From Geomicrobium sp. JCM 19039 (lineage in GTDB: Bacteria; Bacillota; Bacilli; Bacillales; Marinococcaceae), in NCBI RefSeq assembly GCF_000698145.1, contig NZ_BAXB01000007.1:1-64000 (forward strand): a stretch of 64,000 nt of DNA, written 5' to 3'. The position numbers were made by a program, and so were the translations under genes. This document shows, in pieces, positions 36,001 to 46,885 of this stretch; the stretch's first letter is position 1, and each line of letters opens with the position of its first letter. The notes beneath the pieces were generated by a model. The model had not been told where the DNA came from, did no database searches, and was given only the letters and a program-made list of their open reading frames with translations.

Positions 36001-37381
36001 TTATTCCTCATCGTCTACGATGTGGTTAAGTGTCACTGATTTTGTCTTTACAAAGTTAGGAATGAACAACACAAGGACGAGTAAAGCTACAATTGCATAA
36101 ATTCCAGCAACATTTAAGGCTTCGCCTGCCTGACCGATGAGAATCCCGAGCACAGCAAAGTCTGTATCACCGAACGTCGTGTTGGAAAATCCGAGATTGC
36201 CAAGTACCGGTAGTAATAGCGCTGGAAGGAAGGCAAGAGCAAGACCGTTCACAAACGAGCCGACAATTGCACCGCGGCGTCCACCGGTGGCGTTACCGTA
36301 AATCCCAGCCGTCGCTCCTGTGAAGAAGTGCGGCACGAGACCCGGTATAATTAGGACAGCACCTGCTGCACCAAGAATGAACATCCCGACGATGCCTCCT
36401 GCGAAACTACAAACGAAACCGATGATTACCGCGGTTTGTGCGTACGGAAAGAAGACCGCACAGTCAACCGCTGGCACTGAGTTTGGAATAATTTTCGTCG
36501 CAATTCCTTGGAATGCAGGAATTAAGTCAGCGAGAATCATACGCACACCGTTATAAACGATGGCTACTCCAATGGCGAACTGTAGGCACTCATAATCGCA
36601 AACAAATATGGAGATTGCCCGTCTGAAAGTGTACCGACGAATTCTGAGCCCGCAGCAATTGCTGCGATAAGATAAATGATCATCATCGTTAAAGCGGTAG
36701 AGATCGTCGTATTACGTAAAAATGACCAACGTTCTGGAATAACGATTTTTTCTGTGCTGTCCTCCGGCTTACCGACGAACTTACCGACCCATGCAGAGAG
36801 GTAGTAACCGACACTTCCGAAGTGACCCATAGCAATGCCGTCTTCGTCGGTCACTTTGTTCGTGTAGCGCTGCCCGATTGCGGGAGAGATTGCGCTCCAC
36901 GCACCGAGAATAAAACCACCAATTAGGATTAGCTGAATGCCTGACATACCGGTTGCACCGAGTACAGCGGATAGTAAACAAGCCATGAAAAAGCTGTGGT
37001 GACCCGTTAAGAATACATATTTATATTTAGTGATGCGTGCAATGACGATATTTAATATAAGACCTAAAACGAGAATGGACATTGTTTCGACGCCTAGTAC
37101 GGCCTGGGCCGTTGCAACGATGGCCTCGTTGTTAGGGACGACCCCTTGTATATTGAAGCCTTCTTCAATCATTTCCCCAAGTGGCTCAAGGTTTGCGACA
37201 ATAAAGGCTGCGCCGGCGCTCAGCATGATATACCCAAGAATTGGACCGAGCGTCCCGGTAAATATTTTGTGCAGCGGTCGTTTCAAGCGACGAGTCCAAC
37301 GAACGCCATTAAACCAATGAGTAACGCAGGCTCAGAAAAGACGTCTCTGAGAAATTCCAATAAGCCCACTAAAAAATTCAT
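36001..37381 (-). CDS. ulaA: PTS ascorbate-type EIIC permease, UlaA/SgaT family (frame broken twice in this sequence)
   Basis: The membrane channel of a phosphotransferase system. Restoring one base near 36582 and one at 37285 joins three frames into 460 residues, the usual UlaA length. It has about eleven membrane helices. TLGPILGYIMLSAGA, FLTGHHSFFMACL and VDCAVFFPYAQTAVIIGF are clear family motifs. ATG 37381 has AGGGGGAAA upstream. It comes between EIIB and the transaldolase. UlaA relatives carry ascorbate or other sugar acids and polyols; no ascorbate enzymes (UlaD, UlaG) are seen, so the substrate is unknown. Confidence 0.85.
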
Positions 37382-37407
37382 AGTGTTTCCCCCTGTTTAC
37401 ACATGCC

Positions 37408-37694
37408 TTATTTTTTGCTAGCGACTTCCTGAAGCAAGTGACCAACGTCAGCTTTGATTTTCTTCTTGTTAATGTAGCTTCGCACAACGCCGATGGCTTG
37501 CGTTGATTGATCAAACTGACTAGCTAGCTCATCGACGGTGACGATTAAATCGCAAATTTTCCCTTTTGCACCGTTGAAGTCAGAGGATTCGACACTGGCA
37601 TCAATGCCTAGTTCCTCACAGATTTCTTCGATTTTCATTTTTAGCATTAGCTACTGCCAATGCCGTTCCCGCATACGGTCACAATTGAAATCAT
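37408..37694 (-). CDS. PTS lactate/ascorbate-type EIIB (frame broken once in this sequence)
   Basis: As sequenced the frame from ATG 37694 stops after 15 codons. Restoring one A near 37649 (plus strand) joins it to a frame of 79 codons and gives 95 residues. The first 15 residues then contain VCGNGIGSS, in which Cys8 is the phosphorylated residue, so the gene is complete. EIIB passes phosphate to the sugar carried by the EIIC encoded next. There is no separate EIIA gene nearby; the EIIA domain is part of the regulator upstream. Confidence 0.82.
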
Positions 37695-37710
37695 TATGCC
37701 TCATCCCTTC

Positions 37711-39789
37711 TTAATCCTGGCTAAATGTTTGAATCATCGGCAGAAATGATTCGGCTGTTTGAAATTCGAGCATTTTATCGATGCGTGATTCTTCTTCTAA
37801 TAGCTCTGTCAATTGACTGAGCGCTTTTAAATGCGATTCATTGTCCACGGCTGCGAGCACGAATACAAGCTGGGCATCCTTGTTCGCATCTCCTGGTGAG
37901 AATGAAACGGGTTCATTGAGCTTTAACAGGCTCATGCTTAGCTTTTTCACGCCGTCCTCTGGCCTGGCATGAGGAATCGCCACGTTTGGTGCCATCACGA
38001 TGTAAGGCCCCAGTTCCTGAACATTGTTAATCATCGCGTCAATATAGTGAGGCTCAATTGCTTGAATTGTAAGCAGTGGCTCAGCCGCCTTCGTAATGGC
38101 CGCTTGCCAGTCGCTTATGCCGTCTTGTACTTGTATCATCTCTATCTTTAATAAATCTGAAAGCACTGGTGAATACCTCCTGTTTTGTACGACGGCGGAT
38201 TCCGCCAGCAACGCCGACAGTGCCTGTTGGAGTTTCAACTCGTCGTGTATACTCGCGTGAGCCTGTACAATCTCCATAATTTTTCGTGTTCCAGGCAAGT
38301 TTGCGCCTCTTTTACCTATAAATAAATCATCAACTTCTTGTATAATGCGTGCTTTATCTAGGGCAGACAGAATGGGATTAACGATAATGAGCGGAAGCTC
38401 TGTCTGAATGGCTACCGTCGAAAACAGTACATCAATGTCGGTTTCTTTTTTAAAATCATAGTCATTTAGAGATTGTACAGCGACGATATTAATTTCTGGT
38501 ATGAGTTTTTCAATTTGGTATCTCAGCATATTTGAGGCGCCGACACCATTCGGGCAAATGATTAGGGCACGCTTTTTGGTAATGTGCAGGTTCTCTTCTT
38601 CCATAAGAGAGCCGAAGTGTAGCGTAATATAGCCTGTCTCCTCATCCGGGATCGAATGCTTTACATACTCAGATAATAGCTTGAGCGACCGTTTTACGAG
38701 CTTAAAAAGCTCAGGATATTCTTTCTTGATCCTCGGTAAAAGCGGATTGACAATTGGTATTTGAAAAAGCATCCGGTAGTAGGCTGGCCTAATGTGTGCA
38801 TACAAGGAGTGAATAACAGCAGTTTTGTCAGGCAATGACACACACGCCTGTAGTTCAAATTCCTGTACAATCGCTTTCGTCAATTCGTACAAATCCTTGT
38901 GCGTATTCGGCTCATTTAGTTCAGTGTCTCCCTGAATTTGCAGCCCGAGCAGCGCAACTGCTGCATAATAGTGCTCATCGGTTTTTTCAACATTAAAGCC
39001 AAGTTCGTTTATATACGGTGCAATCGCCTGATATTCTGTCCAGCCCCGAATGATTACTTTCGTATCTTCGTCATACGTAATCGTCGTTTTCGTAGCTGTA
39101 CGTTGTCTAAGAATGAGAAGAAAGGCGGCCATATCCCGGGCTTTTTCTTCTACAAATGCAACGTGAAGTTGACGCTCAACAGCTGACAACACTTGCCGAT
39201 AGCTGGCAAGCGTCGCATCAAACGATTGCTGACTCTGTGTCTCGTAGAGCTCCGCGAGCATCTCTTTTCCTTCTCGATAGTGCATGAAATGAGAGATACC
39301 GGTCATAATGAGCTGACGAACATCACGCGTTTCTCCCGTCAATTGATAACCGTCCGCACGGGAGTAACTTAAGGCAACGCGTGCTTCATTCGCTTTAATG
39401 CGCGCCTGAGTGACGGTCGTTAATGCCGTATTTCGACTGACCTGTAGTAACGACGTGTAATGGTTCACAGATAAATCTTTCGGTGACATAAATGTCTGGA
39501 TCAGCAGCAGGTCGACGCGTTCTTCTGGTGACGCAATATACGCCCGCTTGTTGAATGCGTGTAACTGTGCAATCATTGCTTCTTTGACCGCTTCATCTAC
39601 AATAATCCCGCGATTTCGATCAACGAAAATTTCAGGTAGATTCTCATCTTTCAACCACGCATTAATTTTCTGGATATCGTATTGGATTTGCCTTCTCGAG
39701 AATTTTAAAGCCGTCTCCAATTGTTTCATCGTCATCGCTCGATGCGTCGTGAGAAAATGCAACAGAGAAGCCGCCCGCTGATCTTGCAT
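37711..39789 (-). CDS. BglG/MtlR-type PTS regulator with PRD, EIIB and EIIA domains
   Basis: The 692-residue activator has two N-terminal HTH parts (about 1-160), two PTS regulatory domains (about 180-400), an EIIB-like domain with IICPNGVGASN (Cys about 409) and a C-terminal EIIA domain with VAIPHARPEDGV (phosphorylated His about 606). PTS-dependent phosphorylation on these sites tells it whether sugar is available. It is the first gene of the operon, 16 bases before EIIB, with AAAGGAGGC before ATG. Because no free EIIA is present, its EIIA domain may also serve transport. Confidence 0.9.
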   Translation of the reverse strand: MQDQRAASLLHFLTTHRAMTMKQLETALKFSRRQIQYDIQKINAWLKDENLPEIFVDRNRGIIVDEAVKEAMIAQLHAFNKRAYIASPEERVDLLLIQTFMSPKDLSVNHYTSLLQVSRNTALTTVTQARIKANEARVALSYSRADGYQLTGETRDVRQLIMTGISHFMHYREGKEMLAELYETQSQQSFDATLASYRQVLSAVERQLHVAFVEEKARDMAAFLLILRQRTATKTTITYDEDTKVIIRGWTEYQAIAPYINELGFNVEKTDEHYYAAVALLGLQIQGDTELNEPNTHKDLYELTKAIVQEFELQACVSLPDKTAVIHSLYAHIRPAYYRMLFQIPIVNPLLPRIKKEYPELFKLVKRSLKLLSEYVKHSIPDEETGYITLHFGSLMEEENLHITKKRALIICPNGVGASNMLRYQIEKLIPEINIVAVQSLNDYDFKKETDIDVLFSTVAIQTELPLIIVNPILSALDKARIIQEVDDLFIGKRGANLPGTRKIMEIVQAHASIHDELKLQQALSALLAESAVVQNRRYSPVLSDLLKIEMIQVQDGISDWQAAITKAAEPLLTIQAIEPHYIDAMINNVQELGPYIVMAPNVAIPHARPEDGVKKLSMSLLKLNEPVSFSPGDANKDAQLVFVLAAVDNESHLKALSQLTELLEEESRIDKMLEFQTAESFLPMIQTFSQD

Positions 39790-39970
39790 GTCTATGCCTC
39801 CTTTCTATTTTAGTATAGTCTTTTTCAAAACCTGAAAGCGCATTCATTGGGTGTGAATGTTGCACTGATGATCAGCACAAAATTGGACCGACAAAAAATA
39901 CTGGCATTCATGTTGAATTTTATAGACAAACCACTCTTTAAGGGATAGACACGAAAAAAGAGGTGATTTT

Positions 39971-41292
39971 ATGACAAATGCATATGAAGTGAGTAAACGA
40001 GTATTTGAGGAGTATTTCTTAAAGCGTAATCATGTTGGAACAGCGGTTACACCAGGAGTTAAGGAATACAACCGGGGATCAGTGTCAAACCCAGAATATG
40101 CGCCAATTTATATGGGAGGACGGTATTACCGCATGGCTTCGTTTATGATTTTTCTCTCGCAACTCGAATATGAGGCTAGAGAAGTTCATAAAGAAGACAG
40201 TTTGGCTGTTGAAGTAGGCGGCGAGTTATCGAAAGCCATCGATGCGATCTTCGATGAAACAAGTGAAGGTGGCGAGATGGAAGGGTATTTAAGAGACGGT
40301 CCAATGGATGGTGGTACACCTGGCATTAGTGCACTAACGGCGAGCCTCGTCTTTATTAAAGGACTGAATGGGAATCTTTGCGATAACGTTAAAGAGCGGG
40401 TGGAGGATATGCTTGACCAGTGTTGGGATTGGAGTGATCGCCATTACCGTGAACATACGTGGTCGTTTATGGATGATCATACCATTGAGTATATGGTCGA
40501 TAATTTGATTGTTGATGATGAGCAATCCTTTCCAAATGCGCGCTATCCGATGAATGGCGTAATGTGGTATGCCTATGCAATGGCGATGGACAGCTACCTT
40601 AATCACAACGGTCAAGTGTATGACCAACCTTATGGAAGAACAGCCCGAAGATTCAAGAATATGGGCACATACATTCAGGAAATCAATTATGATGTGAGTC
40701 AATTTTCGAAGAATCTCACTGCAGGGAAACAGCATCTTACAGGAGCAGGGCGGCCAGTGCTTATCGCAGGGTATACGTCTTGGACGGGCATGCATTTAGG
40801 GATGCTGGAATATGGCTTAAAAGCAACCATGAAAGAAAATTTTATGAGGCAGTTGAAGGTGGATTTCAAGCGGGTGCGCATGAGCTTGCTGAAGGGTTCC
40901 GTGTTCTTGTTGACGTTCATGGGGTGGTTCCAAATCAGCTGAGTCCAGACACGACGGTGAGAAGAGAGGAAGACTTTTCTTCTCTGCCGACGCACATCGC
41001 TGATGACGGGGGACAAATCATCGACTACAGTCGTCAAATTCCTGTGATGAATACGGGAGATGTGAAAGGTGACCAGCCATTTCAAGATTGGTGGGATGGG
41101 TTTATTAAAGATTATTATCCAGATGTGGACGGCTTCAATACATCTATTGAACACGCGATCGACTCTGATTGGAGAGCTGAAGTGCAAGGTGATGATCGCG
41201 ACAAACGAACACATGACATTACCGAGCCGAATTTCCTGCGTGCGTGTTTGGCGCTTGCTCACGGAATGATGAGAAGATTGACATTTCGTTAA
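39971..41292 (+). CDS. Hypothetical 440-residue protein (frame broken once in this sequence)
   Basis: I do not recognise this family. Two frames join when one A is restored in the run 40836-40839, giving 440 residues. It has no signal peptide or membrane helix, and is mostly helical with many aromatics (YMGGRYYRMASFM, WDWSDRHYREHTW, GYTSWTGMHLGM). The repeated helical pairs recall an alpha/alpha toroid such as those in glycan-processing enzymes, but no catalytic motif can be named. ATG follows AAAAGAGGTGAT. It is divergent from the PTS regulator, and could act on the same sugar. Confidence 0.65.
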
Positions 41293-41312
41293 CGCATAAA
41301 AATTGTAATTAA

Positions 41313-41342
41313 ACCGCCCAGTTCGTTGATGGATTGGGCGGT
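41313..41342. terminator. Hairpin after hypothetical gene
   Basis: ACCGCCCA pairs with TGGGCGGT across a 14-base loop, 20 bases past the stop. It lacks a T-run. Confidence 0.5.
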
Positions 41343-41516
41343 GCTACATGTGTAATGTCCTAAACCCGATAACATCGACCTGCATCAATTGTGTAGAGGA
41401 GATAAGTATAAATGTTTATTTTTAGTTTATTCGAATTAGTTAATTAAATTTAGTGAATTTTTGTGCTAGTATTCAAATTACTTAGGGTGACTAAATAAAT
41501 GGAGGAGGGCTTTTAT

Positions 41517-43656
41517 TTGAAAACATCAGCTTGGAAATATTCACTGTCATTCGTACTGCTTCTTTCACTGTGGCAACCAACGGAATCTTTTGCTCTACTT
41601 GAAGAGGAAGAGTATGAAGAACCGAGTGCCCAATCAATTGAAGCGTTAGATGAACGTTGGACGAATTACGAAGAAATGGTTGAAGAGCTTTTCCGTATCG
41701 AAGAGATGAGTGAAGGTCTTTTGGAATTAGATGTGATAGGCGAATCCCATCACGGTCGTGACATTTATGCGACGAGAATGGGCGATGGCGATCAAGTGTT
41801 ACTCATTGATAGTGAGATTCATGGCAACGAAAAATCAGGCACAGAAGCCATTATCGATATGTTGGACGAACTTGCAGCGGGTGAAAGAGATCATATACTA
41901 GAGGAAGTAACGATTGTCACCGTTCCTAAGCTCAACCCTGATGGCTCTGAACTCGTAAAACGTCAAAATGACATCTCTTGGGAAGAAGTCCTTGAATATC
42001 ATCCCCACTTAGAGGGCGCTGAACCTGCTTGGTATCATAATGAAAGCCGTAACGGTTTTGATATTAACCGTGATTTCCATCCGGACTTGGACTTTGAAGC
42101 AGAGGCAGATGATTTGCCTGGAACGAGTGCTCATTACGGATTCTACTTAACGAATGAAGCTCGCGCTCTTGCTGATTTATATCAAGAACTACAAGAAGAG
42201 TTTGGCATTGTTGAATCGTATGTGAATTTGCACCATATGGGCACGCCGCAACTTGAAGGCACGGATCAGGATGTGTCGATTGCGCTTAGCCACCCGCCGC
42301 TAGGACCAGACAACAACCCTAAATACGCGGAGGATTACCCAGAATGGATCAAGACAAGTCGCGCCGCTATAATTTAGCAGCGGCAGAAGGCATTCATGCT
42401 CATGCAGACGATGGCCATGAAGCGGGACTGGCTCGGTACACGTACCCGTCAACCTTTGACCTTTCTGGCATTGCGTTAGGTGCATTCGGTTTGAACGGAA
42501 GCGGAGCGGTATTATTTGAAATGGCAGGACAACAACCTCAAGTTCCTTATGATCAAGAACTCATTGATAAGGTTACAGCAGGTCTTTGGGGAATTGCGGA
42601 GTCGATGACGGATGGCTCAGTGCACGAGCTTGATGGCGATGCATTTTATGATATTCCGAAGTACTGGCCGGATACGCCTCCAGTGAGCGATCCTGAGCAA
42701 CATGTGTTTGATTTCACCGATGAAGTCGTTGGTGAACAGCCTGACGAGTGGTCACCGATTTGGCAAGGTGAAGACGAGCAGCTTACCATTGCTGATGAAC
42801 CACTGCGCTTGGAGCATACCGCTCGTTCAGGTGTGAGAGGCTTTACAGCGGATGCGGTAGGAGAACTTTATGGAAGTACAGAAATCTTCGCACTCGTTCA
42901 AGGCTCGAACATTCAAAACCACGTATTTGAACTTGGATTCCATATGTCTGGGTCGCCAGGAAGTGAGAATGGCATTTATGCAGATGCACGGCTCCCAGAC
43001 GATGAGTACGAGAACGGAACCGTCCGAATTATGCAACGAAGCGGGGGCTCAAGTACAACCCTTGGCATCGCGAGCCAGGTTTTGAAGTATCTGAAGATGA
43101 ATGGTACCGTGTATTACTTCAAAGAGATGCAGCGGCCTTGCAACTCAAAGTTTGGCCAGATGGTGAAGACGAGCCAGACAGTTGGCAAATCGTCACAACC
43201 GAAGACAACATGTACGGAGGCCACGTAGGATTTTCACACAGCACGCCAGGTGCAGTAAATGACTTTGCTTATATCGGTGTAGGCGTTGGAGGAGAACGTG
43301 CCCCTCATGCTGACGACGACCACCTAGGAGAACCTGTTGATCCACCAGAAGAAGGGCTCATCCGCAACTTGCAACCAGCTGAAAATATGACGCTTGCAGC
43401 AGGTGAATCCGTAAGAATTGCGTTTGATAGTGACCCCGGCTTGAATGCGGTGTTCTCTATCCGCCTGCCGCTCACAAGTCAGTCACAACCGCCTACTGAA
43501 TTGCCGATGTGGGAGAGCTCGCCTGGACAATATGTCGGCTATTGGACCGCCATAAGAAACCTTTCCGTTCAAGGCGCTGAAATCGAAGTGAAAGTAACAG
43601 ATGCTGACGGAAATGAAACGAGAGAGACTGCAGAAGGACGTCTAAATATTAACTAA
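41517..43656 (+). CDS. Secreted M14 zinc carboxypeptidase with shared C-terminal module (frame broken twice in this sequence)
   Basis: TTG 41517 follows GGAGGAGGGC. One base restored at 42346 and one at 43064 makes a protein of 713 residues. A signal peptide (about 1-25) leads to an M14 domain: EIHGNEKSG with the zinc ligands His and Glu, NRNGFDINRDFHP-type substrate loop, NLHHMGTP with the third zinc His, and VLFEMAGQ with the catalytic Glu. A jelly-roll-like middle domain and the shared module (last about 98 residues) follow. It trims peptides or wall stems outside the cell. Acidic, as suits a salty or alkaline medium. Confidence 0.88.
43360..43653 (+). other. Shared C-terminal module, copy 3 (M14 enzyme)
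   Basis: About 98 residues starting IRNLQPAENMTLAAGES and ending AEGRLNIN. It aligns end to end with the modules of the GH3 and S13 enzymes, though the three catalytic domains are unrelated. Confidence 0.85.
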
Positions 43657-43662
43657 CGTGTG

Positions 43663-43694
43663 AGGATTGCCCAATTTTTGGGCAATCCTTTTTT
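43663..43694 (+). terminator. Terminator after M14 gene
   Basis: An 11-12 bp stem AGGATTGCCCA/TGGGCAATCCT with a short T-rich loop is followed by six T. The remaining 270 bases to the next gene show nothing I recognise. Confidence 0.93.
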
Positions 43695-43970
43695 ATTTGC
43701 TGGGGATGGGGGACAAGTTGGTGAGTGCTATCCCTACATATCATACTTAGAAGCAGCATGTGATAGAAAACAAACCTCTGTACGAAAAGGAGTGTAATTA
43801 GTAGTACACTTGAAATGCTCACGCGCTTTTAACGATCATACCGTGCCTCTATTCTATATGAGAGGGTTGAGCGTCTAATTGTAGATTGGACAGTTTATCT
43901 AGAAACGCTCTTAGTGCAGTATTTCACTCGAGGCAAAAGAGTTAGCCACACCATCTTCATACACTATACC

Positions 43971-45170
43971 TTAAACTTTAACAAATCGATGATGTCCATG
44001 GTATTGGTCAATAAACTCAAAGTCAGTAGCTGCTCTCTTTTTCATAATGGTGTCTCGTAACAAAATGCTTTCTGGTTGTGTGCTGTGAATAATTTCTCCC
44101 CAAGTTCTTGCGGATTGTTGCACATAAGTGGTACGAGGGATGCGTTCTTTCTCGTATTCAATAAAAGCTATATTTACGTCATCATGTTCTTCAAACATAT
44201 CCTTTAAGCAATCTGCGTCTTCTAAAGCCTGACAAGCACCTTGGGCTAAGTACTGTAGCATTGCGTGAGCAGAATCTCCTAAGAGCGTAACATTCCCTTT
44301 TGTCCAATTTGTTATCGGCTCTCGATCGTACATGGGCCACCGTCGCTGACGAGAAATAAAGGAAATCGCTTTTTTGACTTTTTCGCAGGCCCCATCAAAA
44401 ACCTTGTCCATCTCTTCGGGGGTGCCCCAGTTATACGTGTGTTCAATTTCAGGTCGATAACTCTCACTTTTAAATACAACAACTTGGTTATAAAGCTCCC
44501 CTTTTCTTACAGGGTATTGTACTAAGTGAAGATTTGGACCAATCCACATGAATACATCATCCATGTTCGCGACCGATTGTTTGACCTCATTAATAGGAAT
44601 AGCTCCGCGATATGCTACATAGGCAGAGCAGATCGGCTGATCATCGCTAAACAAACGACGAACTTCGGACCAGATACCATCAGCACCTACTAACGCTTCT
44701 CCGTGATGTTTGCTGCCACTTGCAGTTGTAACCGTTACTCCATCATTGTAATCTTCCACATTTGTTACTTTCTGATTGGTTTCTAACGCTACATTTGGGT
44801 GTTCGATACAGGCGTCTAAAAGTACACGGTGTAAGTCTGAGCGATGCAAGACGATATAAGGAGCCCCGTAACGCTCTTCATAGGTTTTACCAAGGTTTAG
44901 TGCAGAAAGCTCTTCACCACTAAAGGCATCCATCATTACGAGTCTCTTAGGGAATACAGAGACTTTCTTGATTTCCTCCATGACACCTAACCGCTGAAGT
45001 ACGTTTGTTGCATTTGCTGCTAGCTGTATGCCTGCTCCAACCTCCCCAAATTCGGGTGCTTGTTCCAATACTTTTAGCTTTCGTCCAGACTGAGCGATAC
45101 CAAGTGCCGTCGCTAACCCACCAATTCCTCCACCAATAACTAGCAATGGAGTCTCTGTTGTTTGAGCCAT
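43971..45170 (-). CDS. FAD-dependent monooxygenase, 3-hydroxybenzoate 6-hydroxylase-like
   Basis: The 399-residue flavoprotein adds one oxygen to an aromatic ring using NAD(P)H. The dinucleotide fold GGGIGGLATALGIAQ (about 13-27), the DG motif GADGIWSEVRR (about 161-171) and GDSAHAMLQYLAQGACQALEDA (split: Asp about 295) are all present; the last is typical of 3-hydroxybenzoate 6-hydroxylases and salicylate hydroxylases. The gentisate dioxygenase gene next to it favours gentisate as product. ATG follows GAGGAGGGGC. It is the last gene of the minus-strand aromatic operon. Confidence 0.87.
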   Translation of the reverse strand: MAQTTETPLLVIGGGIGGLATALGIAQSGRKLKVLEQAPEFGEVGAGIQLAANATNVLQRLGVMEEIKKVSVFPKRLVMMDAFSGEELSALNLGKTYEERYGAPYIVLHRSDLHRVLLDACIEHPNVALETNQKVTNVEDYNDGVTVTTASGSKHHGEALVGADGIWSEVRRLFSDDQPICSAYVAYRGAIPINEVKQSVANMDDVFMWIGPNLHLVQYPVRKGELYNQVVVFKSESYRPEIEHTYNWGTPEEMDKVFDGACEKVKKAISFISRQRRWPMYDREPITNWTKGNVTLLGDSAHAMLQYLAQGACQALEDADCLKDMFEEHDDVNIAFIEYEKERIPRTTYVQQSARTWGEIIHSTQPESILLRDTIMKKRAATDFEFIDQYHGHHRFVKV

Positions 45171-45255
45171 AGTAGCCCCTCCTCGTATAGATAAACGCTT
45201 TCATAAAATGGTAATCAATTTGTTAGCCCCCTTACGATTAAGGGGGCACGAGTCC

Positions 45256-46364
45256 TTAACGATATGCTATAAACTCATTAATTACTTTCTGGTGTCCGTT
45301 ATTTACGTCAAGAGCCTGGGATTGTTCTAAATCGAAGCGATCCATGATAGGGATGTCGTTCACTGTGAACAAGTAAGATTCTTCACTTGCGACATGTTCG
45401 TGCCAAGCCCAGTTTGGGATGGCGAAGTAATCGCCTTTTTTCCAATCAAAACGAACGCCATCAATGACTGTATACCCTGAGCCTTTATGAACTTGATAGA
45501 TGACTGAGTGCGTGTGGCGATGTGCTTTAGTATGAAATCCTTTTGGCAGTAGTTGCATCCAAGATCCCATCGTTGGGTTTGCAGTCTTGCCATTTGAAGG
45601 ATTAATGTATTCCACGGCATATCCTTCAAACGGGTCCGGTTCAAATCGCTGCAAACCTTTAATGCTTGTTCAGTGCCACCCCATTTATAATTTGCGAGTG
45701 GTGCTACTGTTGAATGCCGATCGTGAATTGGGCGGACCATGCCGCCGCTGTACCGTTGCTCAGAGAAGTTATCTGGTTTCGTTGGTGTTTCAATTTGGTC
45801 CGGGTAAGGTTCGAAGAACGTCCCTCCCATTGAGTAGATCGTTGGTATGTCGAGTGCATCCATCCAGATCATCGGCTCATCACCAACATGCCCGTGACCG
45901 TGCCAAAGGTTCTTTGGCGTAATGAGGAAATCTCCTTCTTGCATGAAAATTCGCTCACCTTCAACAATTGTATACGCGCCTTCGCCGTCTGTGATGAACC
46001 GCAATGCACTTTGTGAATGCCGATGTGACGGTGCAACTTCCCCTGGCAAAAGCAGTTGAACTGCGGCATACAACGTTTGCGTTGTCGATGCCCAACCCCA
46101 CGGCTTACGGTAGGTTAAGCCAGGGTTTTGGAAGTAAATGGCCCGTCGTTCACCACCGCGATCAGGGGTGAATATTTGCGATGCTTCATGCAGCTTTTGT
46201 TTCATGAGCTCATCCGACCAAAGGTAAGGAACTGCATGTGGTTTCGGTGTTTTGTTCATTAAAGCGGGAATCGCTTCCCAAAGGGGTCCCAGGCTGTGCT
46301 CTTGAATTTCTTTCGTGAAGTCTTTCACATCTTGGTCTTCTAAATATGCTGCCTTTTCTGCCAT
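45256..46364 (-). CDS. Gentisate 1,2-dioxygenase (frame broken once in this sequence)
   Basis: This iron enzyme opens the gentisate ring to maleylpyruvate. One T missing at 45658-45660 (plus strand) splits it; restored, it has 369 residues, as usual. The first cupin (about 100-165) has HRHSQSALRF and LWHGHG with the iron-binding His residues. The second cupin (about 275-340) has HRHTHSVIYQ and WHEH. LMPGEVAP-type and PWGWAST stretches are also family features. It lies between the DinB-fold gene and the hydroxylase gene, the correct place for the pathway. Confidence 0.9.
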
Positions 46365-46396
46365 TTCAACATCCGCCTCTCATTATAAAAGTATAA

Positions 46397-46885
46397 TTAG
46401 TCTAATTTACTGAGGTTGCGCTTGATCTGACTAAGGTGCTTTTCAACATGTTCTTCAATGAAGTGACCGATGATAAAAGATACAGGTTTGTTGCCGAACT
46501 TCTGAAAGTTTCGGTGTGGATTTTCTGCGTGAAGCTGTTTTTCACTTATGGTGGATAGCTTTTCTACCATTGTCTTCAAGGCTTCGACTTCACCAAGCGT
46601 CTTTTGTACAGATAATTGACCGGTATTTTCGACAGCTTTTAAGCGCGCGGGGTCTTGTAAACCTCGGCCCCATTCGCTGCCTGGTTTCTCGACGACACGA
46701 TCAACTTCATTGACCCAATAGGGGATTGCCTCGGCTAAATGTGACAAGACTTGCATAATGGACCATTCTTCTTCGCTTGGGTTCCAGCGGATCGTCTTTT
46801 CATCAAGTTCGCCAGAAATATTGACGATTTGATTAATCACATCTTGGATGTTCATCACTTGATTATGAATGGACTTTATTGTCAT
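46397..46885 (-). CDS. DinB-family protein, candidate thiol-dependent maleylpyruvate isomerase
   Basis: The 162-residue four-helix protein has the DinB metal triad: His in VLSHLAEA (about 53) and the pair in EEHVEKHL (His-x3-His near 149). It overlaps the end of the hydrolase gene and precedes gentisate dioxygenase. Actinobacterial mycothiol-dependent maleylpyruvate isomerase has the same fold, and Bacillus DinB-fold enzymes use bacillithiol. No zeta-class GST gene for this step is present, so I infer that this protein isomerises maleylpyruvate to fumarylpyruvate. ATG 46885 is chosen; an upstream TTG is possible. Confidence 0.75.
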   Translation of the reverse strand: MTIKSIHNQVMNIQDVINQIVNISGELDEKTIRWNPSEEEWSIMQVLSHLAEAIPYWVNEVDRVVEKPGSEWGRGLQDPARLKAVENTGQLSVQKTLGEVEALKTMVEKLSTISEKQLHAENPHRNFQKFGNKPVSFIIGHFIEEHVEKHLSQIKRNLSKLD

